A DNA stretch of 13,959 nt from an uncultured Actinomycetes bacterium (lineage in GTDB: Bacteria; Actinomycetota; Actinomycetes; S36-B12; UBA5976), in contig CALBND010000145.1 in NCBI GenBank assembly GCA_937896305.1, forward strand, positions 1-13,959, written 5' to 3'. The translations under genes and the position numbers were made by a program. Positions 7,747 to 13,959 of the stretch are shown piece by piece. The first letter of the stretch is position 1. Every line of letters begins with the position of its first letter. The notes below the pieces were generated by a model, which saw nothing but the letters and a program-made list of their open reading frames with translations, was not told the DNA's origin and did not search any database.

Positions 7747-7846
7747 ATAGTGAGACGAAGCAGCAGCACAACCACCAATGACCAAATAATCTGTCTTCGG
7801 GTATTCTCGAATTTCGCGGCTTAAGAACTTTCTTGATAGTCGCCAA

Positions 7847-7919
7847 GCCCCAATAGCTCAGATGGTAGAGCATCTCCATGGTAAGGAGAAGGTCTGCGGT
7901 TCGATTCCGCATTGGGGCT
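7847..7919 (+). tRNA. tRNA-Thr (anticodon GGT)
   Basis: This is a 73-nt cloverleaf. The acceptor stem GCCCCAA (7847-7853) pairs with TTGGGGC (7912-7918), with T7919 as discriminator. The D stem is GCTC/GAGC, and the anticodon stem TCTCC/GGAGA encloses ATGGTAA with GGT at 7880-7882. The T stem TGCGG/CCGCA flanks TTCGATT. No CCA is encoded. A -10-like GATAGT (7835-7840) ends six nt before the tRNA and could start transcription almost at its 5' end, but no -35 is evident. It heads a same-strand run with tRNA-Met and rpmG, a common actinobacterial order. Confidence 0.97.
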
Positions 7920-7942
7920 CGGGTTGAATAGTCCAAGGGCAA

Positions 7943-8015
7943 AGCGGAGTAGCTCAGGTGGCAGAGCAAGCGGCTCATAATCGCTGTGTCGCGGGTTCGA
8001 CTCCCGCCTCCGCTA
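7943..8015 (+). tRNA. tRNA-Met (anticodon CAT), elongator type
   Basis: This is a 73-nt cloverleaf. AGCGGAG (7943-7949) pairs with CTCCGCT (8008-8014), with A8015 as discriminator. The anticodon stem AGCGG/TCGCT encloses CTCATAA, with CAT at 7976-7978. The T stem GCGGG/CCCGC flanks TTCGACT. The paired first acceptor position and the lack of three consecutive G-C pairs in the anticodon stem argue against the initiator. CAT could also mark a tRNA-Ile read after lysidine modification, but the position just before rpmG is typical for elongator tRNA-Met in actinobacteria. It lies 23 nt after tRNA-Thr. Confidence 0.93.
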
Positions 8016-8048
8016 CGTTACAAAACAGAGTAAGAAGAAAGGAAGAAA

Positions 8049-8213
8049 ATGGCAAAGAGTGATGTTCGTCCAAAAATCACAATGGCATGTGCTGATTGCA
8101 AAGAACGCAATTACATAACAAAGAAAAATCGTCGTAACGATCCAGATCGTTTGGAAGTTAAGAAGTTTTGTCCACGTTGTAACAAGCACACCGATCATAA
8201 AGAAACACGCTAA
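8049..8213 (+). CDS. rpmG: Ribosomal protein bL33, zinc-binding form
   Basis: This is a 54-residue basic protein of the large ribosomal subunit. It begins [17 protein letters not shown] and contains two CXXC pairs (C14/C17 and C41/C44), so it is the zinc-containing C+ form of L33 rather than the cysteine-free paralogue. The spacing, the [10 protein letters not shown] stretch and the C-terminal HKETR ending match the family. A purine-rich AAAGGAAG precedes the ATG. It lies 33 nt after tRNA-Met and 28 nt before the hadA-like gene, likely in one transcript with both. Confidence 0.95.
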   Translation: MAKSDVRPKITMACADCKERNYITKKNRRNDPDRLEVKKFCPRCNKHTDHKETR

Positions 8214-8241
8214 GAAGTTTTAGCTAATTTCTTAAAAATTC

Positions 8242-8691
8242 GTGGCACTTAACCAAGCATTTTTAAACAGGTCGTATCCATCTCCTTCAACATATTTAAT
8301 TGAAAGAGAGAAAATACAAGAGTTTGCTGCTGCTATTAAAGACACAAATCCAATATCACATGATCTAGAATTTGCAAAGCAAAATGGTTATGCAGATTTA
8401 GTCGCCCCTCCAACGTTTCTCATTTCAATTCAAATGAGTGCGATGGAAGTTGCGCTATTTGATCCTGAATTAGGTTTGGACTACAGCAAAGTAGTGCACG
8501 GTGAGCAAAGCTTTGAATATCTAAGACCAGTTTTAGCAGGAGATGAACTTTCATTTATTTCTATCATTGAAGATATTAAATCTAAAGTTGGAAACGATTT
8601 CATCGCCATCAGAAGTGAAGTTAAAGATAAAAATAATGATCTAGTAGCAATTTTGAAAGCTACTCTAATTGCTCGCGGAACAGCAGTGTGA
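8242..8691 (+). CDS. hadA: HadA-like MaoC/FAS1-type dehydratase subunit (UPF0336 family)
   Basis: This 149-residue hotdog-fold protein resembles the non-catalytic, substrate-holding HadA subunit of the (3R)-hydroxyacyl-ACP dehydratase described in mycobacteria. The N-terminus with YLIEREKIQEFAAAI, then the LVAPPTFL segment and the HGEQSFEYLRPVLAGDELSF block, are family marks. The catalytic D..H pair of MaoC hydratases is not seen here but is present in the neighbour hadB-like protein, fitting a heterodimer. The start is GTG; alignment with mycobacterial HadA (MALS...) supports it, although no Shine-Dalgarno sequence is visible. The next gene starts one base after its stop. A role in type II fatty-acid synthesis is inferred from the family; the organism need not make mycolic acids. 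Confidence 0.86.
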   Translation: MALNQAFLNRSYPSPSTYLIEREKIQEFAAAIKDTNPISHDLEFAKQNGYADLVAPPTFLISIQMSAMEVALFDPELGLDYSKVVHGEQSFEYLRPVLAGDELSFISIIEDIKSKVGNDFIAIRSEVKDKNNDLVAILKATLIARGTAV

Positions 8692-8692
8692 G

Positions 8693-9118
8693 ATGACAAA
8701 AATAAAATATTCTGAAGTCGAAGTGGGATTTGAGTTACCTAAATTTTCACAAAACTTCAAACGTGAAAATTTGAATGCCTACGCTAAAGCCTCTGGGGAT
8801 TTTAACAAAATTCATCTTGACGAAGAATTTGCTAAGTCTGTGGGACTACCAAACATAATTGCGCATGGAATGTTAACAATGGGTATCGCAGGAAAAGTAG
8901 TAACAAATTGGCTGGCAGATCCAAACGCCATCAAAAGTTTTTCTGTCAAATTTTCTAGCCCTGTAGTCGTGCCAGATGATGGAGTGGGAATCGATGTCGA
9001 ATTTACTGGTCGAATTGGTGAGAAGATGGATGATAATAAAGTAAAAATTGAGTTAGAAGCAAGATGTCTTGGCACAAAAGTTTTGGGTCGATCCCTAGTC
9101 ATAGCTCAGCTTGCTTAA
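8693..9118 (+). CDS. hadB: HadB-like MaoC-family (R)-specific hydratase, catalytic subunit
   Basis: This is a single-hotdog enzyme of 141 residues. The hydratase motif is SGDFNKIHLDEEFA, with D36 and H41 at the same positions as the catalytic pair of mycobacterial HadB, followed by GLPNIIAHGMLTMGI. It should dehydrate (3R)-hydroxyacyl-ACP in the fatty-acid elongation cycle, paired with the HadA-like protein. The ATG at 8693 is preferred over a TTG at 8669 that would add eight residues inside hadA, because the family begins near this point and ATG lies one base after the hadA stop, the layout of translational coupling. The following gene starts immediately after its TAA with no gap. Family assignment is firm; the acyl chain length used is unknown. 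Confidence 0.9.
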   Translation: MTKIKYSEVEVGFELPKFSQNFKRENLNAYAKASGDFNKIHLDEEFAKSVGLPNIIAHGMLTMGIAGKVVTNWLADPNAIKSFSVKFSSPVVVPDDGVGIDVEFTGRIGEKMDDNKVKIELEARCLGTKVLGRSLVIAQLA

Positions 9119-10048
9119 ATGAACGTTCCTAAAGAAATTATCGAGTTAGCAAATCTACGGGTTGAGGCGCGACAAAATAAAGATTTTACTAAAGCTGATG
9201 AATTAAGGGATCAGATTTCTGAATTAGGCTGGATCGTTAAAGACACAGCCCAAGGTTTTGAATTTAGTGAAAAACCACCGTTTTTGCAACACCAAAATTT
9301 GAACCAACTAAACAATCTTGAAAATATTATTAACAGAAAAATTGGTGTTTGTTTGCTAGTTGATGGATGGCTAGATGACACAAAAGAATGTATTGAATCA
9401 TTATTAAAATATTTACCACAAGAAACAGTTATCACAGTTCTAGATTTAGGTAATGTCGAAAACACAGGAATATACTTAGAAGAATTACAAAAAGAAAACG
9501 TAAATAAATTAGAGGTATTTCATATAGCCCAAACATTGTCAGAAGCCGGTTGGGCCAATTCTATTAATAAATTAATTGAATTAAACCCTGGACAATTCTC
9601 AGTCATCATGGATTTATCTTCAATCGTGAGTGGGGATGTGATAACACCTTTAATAAATGAAATTAAAGATGATGTGATTGCTTGTGGTTGGAAGGGATCT
9701 TTAGTTAATTTGGAAGATCAATGGCGTTCAGTTGACGATAAAGGTGATGGGGAAGTTGATATTTTATTAGGCTATTTATTTGCCATAAAGTCAAAGGTTG
9801 CCCAGGAAATACCTGCTAACTCAAAAGCAAAGTTTTATAGAAATGCTGATTTGGAATGGTCTTTAATGCTTAGAAGTGCAGGACATAAATTATTTGCTAA
9901 AGGAGAAAACTTAGCTGTAGTGCAGAAAAGACATCATGGATATCACGATTCTGAAGCCGGTTATAGAGATAAAGAATCTAGAAAGAATTATGATCGAATA
10001 TTGCAAAACTTTCGAGGTAAAGTCGAAATATTAAGTCCTAGAAGATAA
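9119..10048 (+). CDS. Fusion of a CysS C-terminal-like domain with a GT2-like glycosyltransferase domain
   Basis: The protein has 309 residues in two parts. Residues about 7-50 match the small helical tail of cysteinyl-tRNA synthetase (VEARQNKDFTKADELRD followed by ELGWIVKDTAQGFEF; E. coli CysS ends with the same LDARKAKDW..AD..RD pattern and DGPQGTTW). Residues about 74-300 look like a GT-A fold transferase: a first strand KIGVCLLVDGW, a helix CIESLLKYLP, strands ITVLDLGN and FSVIMDLSS, then FYRNADLEWSLMLRSAGHKLFA and HHGYHDS near the end, as in actinobacterial family 2 transferases. The expected DXD reads D165-L-S, so the metal site may be degenerate. No signal peptide or membrane helix is seen. 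It lies with no gap after hadB and 20 nt before murB, suggesting an envelope role. Substrate and activity are unknown; the domain calls are by motif only. Confidence 0.7.
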   Translation: MNVPKEIIELANLRVEARQNKDFTKADELRDQISELGWIVKDTAQGFEFSEKPPFLQHQNLNQLNNLENIINRKIGVCLLVDGWLDDTKECIESLLKYLPQETVITVLDLGNVENTGIYLEELQKENVNKLEVFHIAQTLSEAGWANSINKLIELNPGQFSVIMDLSSIVSGDVITPLINEIKDDVIACGWKGSLVNLEDQWRSVDDKGDGEVDILLGYLFAIKSKVAQEIPANSKAKFYRNADLEWSLMLRSAGHKLFAKGENLAVVQKRHHGYHDSEAGYRDKESRKNYDRILQNFRGKVEILSPRR

Positions 10049-10055
10049 TTTAAAT

Positions 10056-10061
10056 TACTAT
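10056..10061 (+). promoter_or_regulatory. Candidate -10 element for a leaderless murB transcript
   Basis: TACTAT (TANNNT, 4 of 6 to TATAAT) is followed by seven bases and then the murB ATG. murB has no Shine-Dalgarno sequence in its 20-nt upstream gap. Both fit an internal promoter giving a leaderless murB mRNA, a frequent actinobacterial arrangement. No -35 hexamer was seen, and the surrounding AT-rich sequence makes chance matches likely. Confidence 0.33.
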
Positions 10062-10068
10062 TACTTAT

Positions 10069-11082
10069 ATGCGAAAACTGAAAGATTTTAAACTCGCCAG
10101 TCACACCTCATTAAGAGTTGGCGGGTTGGCTAAAACAGTTTGTGCTATTCAAACTCCATCTGATATTCAAGATTTTGTTCACGAGTATGGAAATGATGAC
10201 TTTTTTGTTTTAGGTAAAGGAAGTAACATCGTTGCCCCAGATCATGAAATAAATACACCGATTGCACTGATGCAGATAGTTAATTCCACCGCGAGAGCCG
10301 AAACAGATTTTGTGGAAATGATTGTTGGAGCCGGAACAAGTTGGGATGAATTTGTAGCTGATTGTGTTGATCAAGGTTTAAGTGGTGTGGAAACCTTGTC
10401 TGGGATTCCTGGAACAGTTGGTGCCTGTCCAATTCAAAATATTGGAGCCTATGGCAGTGAAGTTAAAAATGTAATCACCAGCATCCAATTAATAGACGGC
10501 GCAACTGGGAAAAGTCGTTCCTTAACAAATAGTGATTTAAATTTTTCTTATAGATTCTCCTTGCTTAAAAATATGCAATCAAGATTTATTATTGAAAGTG
10601 TGACATTTAAACTTCAAAAAAATAAAGATTCTAATATTACACATTATCCTCAAGTTGCAGAAGCTTTAGGAATACAAGCGGGACAAAGTGTGCCAATTAA
10701 AAAACTTAGACAAACAATTATTGAAATAAGAAAATCTAAAGGGATGATTTTAAGTGATTCTGATCATGACACTTGGAGCGTTGGTTCATTTTTCATAAAT
10801 CCCATAATGAATCCAGACCAAGTTCCAGCAGGTGCTCCGGTTTATGAACATGAATCTGGAAAAGTAAAAACTAGTGCTGCTTGGTTAATTGAAGAAGCAG
10901 GATTTCATAAAGGCTTCAGACATGGGGGCGCGATGATTTCTACTAAACATACTTTGGCTATTTGTAATAGCGGAAACGCTACAGCCTCTGACATTGTTGA
11001 ATTATCTAACTTAATATTGAGTGGAGTTAACGAAAAATTTGGAATTTCACTATTTATAGAACCAAAAATTTTAAATATTTAA
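10069..11082 (+). CDS. murB: UDP-N-acetylenolpyruvoylglucosamine reductase MurB (type I)
   Basis: This FAD enzyme reduces UDP-GlcNAc-enolpyruvate with NADPH to UDP-MurNAc, the second committed step of peptidoglycan precursor synthesis, in the cytoplasm. Its 337 residues show the N-terminal TSLRVGG, the FAD-binding GKGSNIV (49-55) and [19 protein letters not shown] (111-129), the substrate-site YRFSLLK with R162, the proton-donor serine S240 in SVGSFFINP, and E331 in LFIEPKIL; these match the catalytic Arg/Ser/Glu set. The YR motif marks the type I branch, as in E. coli and mycobacteria. The ATG is set by alignment; it has no Shine-Dalgarno sequence but does have an upstream -10-like hexamer. 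Its stop overlaps the stop of the convergent aminotransferase by 4 nt. Confidence 0.95.
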   Translation: MRKLKDFKLASHTSLRVGGLAKTVCAIQTPSDIQDFVHEYGNDDFFVLGKGSNIVAPDHEINTPIALMQIVNSTARAETDFVEMIVGAGTSWDEFVADCVDQGLSGVETLSGIPGTVGACPIQNIGAYGSEVKNVITSIQLIDGATGKSRSLTNSDLNFSYRFSLLKNMQSRFIIESVTFKLQKNKDSNITHYPQVAEALGIQAGQSVPIKKLRQTIIEIRKSKGMILSDSDHDTWSVGSFFINPIMNPDQVPAGAPVYEHESGKVKTSAAWLIEEAGFHKGFRHGGAMISTKHTLAICNSGNATASDIVELSNLILSGVNEKFGISLFIEPKILNI

Positions 11083-12272
11083 GCTAAAAGTTTTTGTAAT
11101 CGGGTTACGCCTTCGATTAAATCTTCATCACTTAAGGCATAGCTCATTCTGACGTATCCAGGAGTGCCAAAGGCTTCTCCTGGAACTAGTGCTACATCAA
11201 CTTCCTCTAAGGCAATATTTGCCAAGTCGAGAGAAGAATTTACTGTTTTGCCATTTATGGTTTTTCCATAAAGTTTTTTCACTGAAGGATAAACGTAAAA
11301 AGCTCCGCCTGGTTCTGGGCAAACTACCCCAGGTATTTCATTAAGCATTTTTACTATATTTTTTCTTCTTCTATCAAAAGCTTCCAACATTGGTTTTAAT
11401 ACTTCTTGAGATCCATTTAAGGCAGCTGCTGCCGCGACTTGAGCAATGTTGTTCACATTGCTTGTCATGTGTGATTGCAAGTTAATAGAAGCTTTAGTGA
11501 AATCTTTTGGTCCAATCGTCCAACCAACGCGCCATCCAGTCATGGCATAAGTTTTAGCAACTCCGTTTACAATTACACATTTTTCACGAAGCGCTGGAAC
11601 TAGGCCAGGCATAGATGAAAAAGTTGAGCCTGAATAAATTAAGTGTAAATAAATTTCGTCAGTTAATACCCAGATTCCTTTTTCTACAGCCCATTGCCCA
11701 ATTGCTTTAACTTCTTCTGGTGAGTAAACAGAACCCGTTGGGTTCGAAGGTGAAGCAAAAATCATCATTTTTGTTTTATTGGTAAATACTTTTTCTAATT
11801 GCTCAATTGTTACTTTGTAATTGCTGGTTTCATCTGTTTCAACAATTACAGGTTTTCCGCCAAAAATTTGAATTACTTCAGGATAAGTAACCCAGTATGG
11901 TGCTTGCAAAATAACTTCATCACCAGGATTAATTAAAGTTGCCATGGTGTTAAAGATTGCTTGTTTGCCACCATTTGTTACAACCACTTGATCAGCAGTT
12001 ATTTCATAACCATCATCTCTACTTGCAGCTTTTGCAATTGCTTCTCGAAGCACTGGTAATCCAGGACTTGGGGTGTAGCGATGATTTGCAACTTGTGTTG
12101 CTGCCATTTGTGCTGCTTCAACTATGTGAGGTGGTGTTGGAAAATCAGGCTCGCCGGCACCAAACCCTATTACTGGTCTGCCAGTTGCCTTCAATGCTTT
12201 GGCTTTGGCATCAACGGCCAAGGTTGCTGATTCAGCTATCGCCATGACTCGCTGGGAGATTGAATTGCTCAT
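11079..12272 (-). CDS. aspC: Pyridoxal-phosphate aspartate aminotransferase (class I, subgroup Ib)
   Basis: This 397-residue PLP enzyme interconverts aspartate and 2-oxoglutarate with oxaloacetate and glutamate; relatives also act on prephenate. Landmarks are [14 protein letters not shown] near 34-47, TNGGKQAIF at 99-107, SPSNPTG with N177, D205 and Y208 in LTDEIYLH, the Schiff-base lysine K240 in [16 protein letters not shown], and the carboxylate-binding R375 in GYVRMSYAL. The start is placed at the ATG at 12272, because the family begins with a short Sx[19 protein letters not shown] segment and a weak GGGA precedes it; an upstream ATG at 12350 would add 26 residues with no family match. 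It lies next to the secE-nusG region as in Streptomyces. It faces murB with a 4-nt stop overlap. Confidence 0.93.
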   Translation of the reverse strand: MSNSISQRVMAIAESATLAVDAKAKALKATGRPVIGFGAGEPDFPTPPHIVEAAQMAATQVANHRYTPSPGLPVLREAIAKAASRDDGYEITADQVVVTNGGKQAIFNTMATLINPGDEVILQAPYWVTYPEVIQIFGGKPVIVETDETSNYKVTIEQLEKVFTNKTKMMIFASPSNPTGSVYSPEEVKAIGQWAVEKGIWVLTDEIYLHLIYSGSTFSSMPGLVPALREKCVIVNGVAKTYAMTGWRVGWTIGPKDFTKASINLQSHMTSNVNNIAQVAAAAALNGSQEVLKPMLEAFDRRRKNIVKMLNEIPGVVCPEPGGAFYVYPSVKKLYGKTINGKTVNSSLDLANIALEEVDVALVPGEAFGTPGYVRMSYALSDEDLIEGVTRLQKLLA

Positions 12273-12419
12273 ATTCCCAAGTTTGTCAGGTAATTGGGCG
12301 TGAGGATTCACCCGCTCGGGCATATAAATACTGTGTCCCCGTAAACTCATTCAGGCGTGAAGACGCTGTGCGAAGAGCATGCCCATCGTTGAGTGTGATT
12401 GACAGCTTTTGGTGCGCTT

Positions 12420-12492
12420 AGGGGTGTGGCGCAACTGGTAGCGTACCGGTCTCCAAAACCGGTGGTTGCAGGTTCAAATCCTGTCGCCCCTG
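12420..12492 (+). tRNA. tRNA-Trp (anticodon CCA)
   Basis: This is a 73-nt cloverleaf. AGGGGTG (12420-12426) pairs with CGCCCCT (12485-12491) with one T-G pair; G12492 is the discriminator. The anticodon stem CCGGT/ACCGG encloses CTCCAAA, with CCA at 12453-12455. The T stem GCAGG/CCTGT flanks TTCAAAT with one G-T pair. No 3' CCA is encoded. It precedes secE on the same strand by 40 nt, the usual actinobacterial order, so tRNA-Trp, secE and nusG may share a promoter. A TTGACA at 12399-12404 has no -10 partner at a usable distance. Confidence 0.97.
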
Positions 12493-12532
12493 CAAAAAAT
12501 TATCTTTGCTAAAAAAGAAAAAAGGACGAAGT

Positions 12533-12769
12533 ATGACTGAAAGATTGGCTAACTCATCACTAGATGGCGTGCGCCCAAATCCATTTATTCGTACTCGTAA
12601 TTTTTTACGCGATGTGGTCTCTGAATTAAAGAAAGTTGTTTGGCCAACCCAAAAACAACTTATCAATTACACAATTATTGTTTTAGTGTTCGTAGTTATC
12701 GTGGCCTTAATTATTGCTGCGTTTGATTTTACTTTCACTCAAATTATTTTAAGAATATTTGGAAACTAG
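12533..12769 (+). CDS. secE: Preprotein translocase subunit SecE
   Basis: This is the small essential clamp subunit of the SecYEG channel in the inner membrane. Its 78 residues contain the amphipathic segment FLRDVVSELKKVVWPTQKQL (about 24-43), with the conserved WPT turn, followed by one transmembrane helix (about 45-70). The ATG at 12533 is chosen because AAAGGA (12521-12526) lies six nt upstream; a TTG at 12506 would place that ribosome binding site inside the gene and add a lysine run. It lies between tRNA-Trp and nusG as in most bacteria, with nusG starting 15 nt later. Confidence 0.95.
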   Translation: MTERLANSSLDGVRPNPFIRTRNFLRDVVSELKKVVWPTQKQLINYTIIVLVFVVIVALIIAAFDFTFTQIILRIFGN

Positions 12770-12784
12770 GGAAAGGGAAAATAA

Positions 12785-13648
12785 GTGACTGATTCTCCGT
12801 TCTCGCATGTAGAAGATGTGAAACCTGCAACTCAGCCGGAAAATACTTCCGTAGCTGTAGCTGACATGTTTTCTGAATCAACTTCTGAAAACACAACTGT
12901 TACTGAAACATCTGCAACAGATGAACCAATTATGGAAGCAGAAACACCAGCTGCCGAAGTAGTGAATGAGGAAGTTGCTGAAACTCCAGTTGAAGAAGTT
13001 GTGGAAACACCAACTGCAGAAACCGAAGAAGTTCCAGTAGAAGTAGTAGATCCAATTGTTGCATTTGCTGAATCCTTAAGAATTCAAGCAGGTGACTGGT
13101 TTGTGCTTCATTCATATGCTGGATTAGAAAACAGAGTTAAAACAAACTTAGAAAACCGAATTCAATCTTTAAACATGGAAGATTATATTTTCCAAGTAGA
13201 AGTTCCAATTGAAGAAATAACAGAAATCAAAGCTGGAACTAGAAAACAAATTAAACGAAACAAATTTCCAGGTTATGTTCTAGTCAGAATGGAACTAACT
13301 GATGAATCATGGGGTGTAGTTAGACACACACCAGGTGTTACAGGTTTCGTAGGTCATGGACACAATCCATCACCATTGAAATTAGAAGAAGTTGTAGCAA
13401 TTCTTGCTCCAAGAGCTGAGAAGAAAATTATTACAACAGCAAGTGGACAAACAACAACTGTTAAAGAAGTTCAAGTCTTGGATTTCTCTGTGGGAGATTC
13501 AGTTACAGTTATTGATGGTCCTTTTGCAACATTGCAAGCAACAGTTTCTGAAATCAATATTGATTCACAGAAAGTCACTGGTTTAGTAGAAATCTTTGGT
13601 CGCGAGACTCCAGTGGAACTTGGCTTTAGTCAGATTCAGAAGAACTAG
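12785..13648 (+). CDS. nusG: Transcription elongation/termination factor NusG with an acidic N-terminal extension
   Basis: NusG binds RNA polymerase, modulates pausing and Rho termination, and links transcription to ribosomes. Residues about 1-98 form a low-complexity tail rich in Glu, Val, Thr and Pro. The NGN domain follows (about 103-205: [19 protein letters not shown], the central [13 protein letters not shown], then [15 protein letters not shown]). The KOW domain ends the protein (about 233-287: [15 protein letters not shown] and [15 protein letters not shown]). At 287 residues it is about 100 longer than E. coli NusG; acidic extensions are known in actinobacterial NusG. The start is GTG, preceded by a purine-rich AGGGAAA. 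rplK starts 15 nt downstream, so secE-nusG-rplK are probably co-transcribed. Confidence 0.96.
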   Translation: MTDSPFSHVEDVKPATQPENTSVAVADMFSESTSENTTVTETSATDEPIMEAETPAAEVVNEEVAETPVEEVVETPTAETEEVPVEVVDPIVAFAESLRIQAGDWFVLHSYAGLENRVKTNLENRIQSLNMEDYIFQVEVPIEEITEIKAGTRKQIKRNKFPGYVLVRMELTDESWGVVRHTPGVTGFVGHGHNPSPLKLEEVVAILAPRAEKKIITTASGQTTTVKEVQVLDFSVGDSVTVIDGPFATLQATVSEINIDSQKVTGLVEIFGRETPVELGFSQIQKN

Positions 13649-13663
13649 TAAAGGAAAAAAACA

Positions 13664-13959
13664 ATGGCACCTAAGAAAAAAGTATCCGGCTTTATTAAGT
13701 TACAAATCGTTGCCGGCCAAGCAAACCCAGCACCACCAGTAGGACCAGCTTTGGGTCAACATGGTGTCAACATCATGGAATTTTGCAAGGCATACAACGC
13801 AGCAACTGAACAACATCGTGGACAAGTAATTCCAGTTGAAATTACTGTTTATGAAGATCGTTCATTTACTTTTATTACCAAGACTCCTCCTGCAGCCAAA
13901 TTGTTATTAAAAGCTGCTGGAATCGAAAAAGGAACTAGCAACCCATTAACAACCAAGGT
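13664..13959 (+). CDS. rplK: Ribosomal protein uL11, 3' end outside the window
   Basis: The first 98 residues of L11, the 23S rRNA GTPase-centre protein, are visible; the family is about 140 long, so about a third is missing. The N-terminal domain shows [20 protein letters not shown] with the proline-rich loop at 22-28 (the region contacted by thiostrepton-type antibiotics in other species), then [13 protein letters not shown] and the [17 protein letters not shown] strand pair. AAAGGA at 13650-13655 is a good ribosome binding site eight nt before the ATG. rplA would be expected next. Confidence 0.96.
   Translation, partial: MAPKKKVSGFIKLQIVAGQANPAPPVGPALGQHGVNIMEFCKAYNAATEQHRGQVIPVEITVYEDRSFTFITKTPPAAKLLLKAAGIEKGTSNPLTTK

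Noticed and set aside
7408..7824. 138-codon plus-strand frame opposite yajQ
   Set aside because: It lies mostly antisense to yajQ, which is a clear family member, and shows no recognisable domain.
7739..7978. Minus-strand open frame containing NRTADLLLTMEMLY
   Set aside because: It is antisense to tRNA-Thr and tRNA-Met; the recognisable peptide is the antisense of the tRNA cloverleaf, not a protein.
8211..8234. TAAGAA/TTCTTA hairpin over the rpmG stop codon
   Set aside because: The stem is six AT-rich pairs with a 12-nt loop and no T-tract, so it is not convincing as a terminator.
8669..8692. Earlier TTG start for the hadB-like gene
   Set aside because: It would add eight residues inside hadA with no family match; the ATG at 8693 fits the family N-terminus.
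12273..12350. Earlier ATG for the aspartate aminotransferase, adding 26 residues
   Set aside because: The added residues match nothing in the family, and the ATG at 12272 gives the expected length.
12399..12404. TTGACA as a -35 box for tRNA-Trp
   Set aside because: The matching -10 position falls inside the tRNA and shows no TANNNT, so no promoter can be called.
12506..12532. TTG start for secE giving a lysine-rich N-terminus
   Set aside because: The AAAGGA ribosome binding site would lie inside the coding region; the ATG at 12533 has it at the right distance.
12418..12666. Open frame on the minus strand across tRNA-Trp and secE with the ending LQPPVLETGTLPVAPHP
   Set aside because: This is the usual spurious reading of tRNA antisense sequence and it overlaps the well-supported secE.
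1..13959. CRISPR arrays, insertion sequences, prophage or toxin-antitoxin genes
   Set aside because: No regularly spaced repeats, transposase motifs or such genes were seen on either strand.

Overview
The window looks like core chromosome from a low-GC, streamlined actinobacterium. By eye it is roughly 35-40% GC. The gene order is actinobacterial: nuoN followed by a long-chain polyprenyl diphosphate synthase; tRNA-Thr, tRNA-Met and rpmG followed by a HadA/HadB-type hydratase pair, then murB; an aspartate aminotransferase of the actinobacterial type beside tRNA-Trp; and secE-nusG-rplK with a long acidic extension on NusG. High AT content, very short spacers and overlapping stop codons suggest a small-genome aquatic lineage, for example Nanopelagicales (acI) or relatives. 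The lineage is an inference; the phylum-level call is firmer.

Layout. Bases 1-2362 (+) hold the end of a complex I operon (nuoN, 5' end cut by the window) and a polyprenyl diphosphate synthase overlapping it by 4 nt. rarD (2359-3258, -) converges on that pair with a 4-nt stop overlap. htpX (3407-4270, +) is followed by tRNA-Tyr. After a 263-nt spacer comes a copper module, copZ-copA (4657-7053, +). yajQ (7140-7631, -) stands alone. From 7847 to 11082 (+) runs tRNA-Thr(GGT), tRNA-Met(CAT), rpmG, hadA-like, hadB-like, a CysS-tail/glycosyltransferase fusion, and murB. An aspartate aminotransferase (11079-12272, -) converges on murB with another 4-nt overlap. tRNA-Trp, secE, nusG and the 5' part of rplK (12420-13959, +) close the window.

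How the genes work together. NuoN and the polyprenyl synthase fit respiration: the proton pump, and the isoprenoid tail of the menaquinone it reduces. The hadA-hadB-glycosyltransferase-murB block fits envelope building: fatty-acid elongation, a probable sugar transfer, and peptidoglycan precursor synthesis. CopZ hands Cu(I) to the exporter CopA. SecE, NusG, L11 and L33 belong to translation, transcription and secretion.

I see no mobile element, CRISPR array, phage gene or obvious transferred island. The least ordinary items are the fusion protein at 9119-10048, candidate leaderless starts at murB and yajQ, a 9-bp inverted repeat against the SD-less TTG start of rarD, and a GC-richer spacer before tRNA-Thr. 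No gene-free stretch exceeds 300 nt; the longest are 4394-4656 and 7632-7846.
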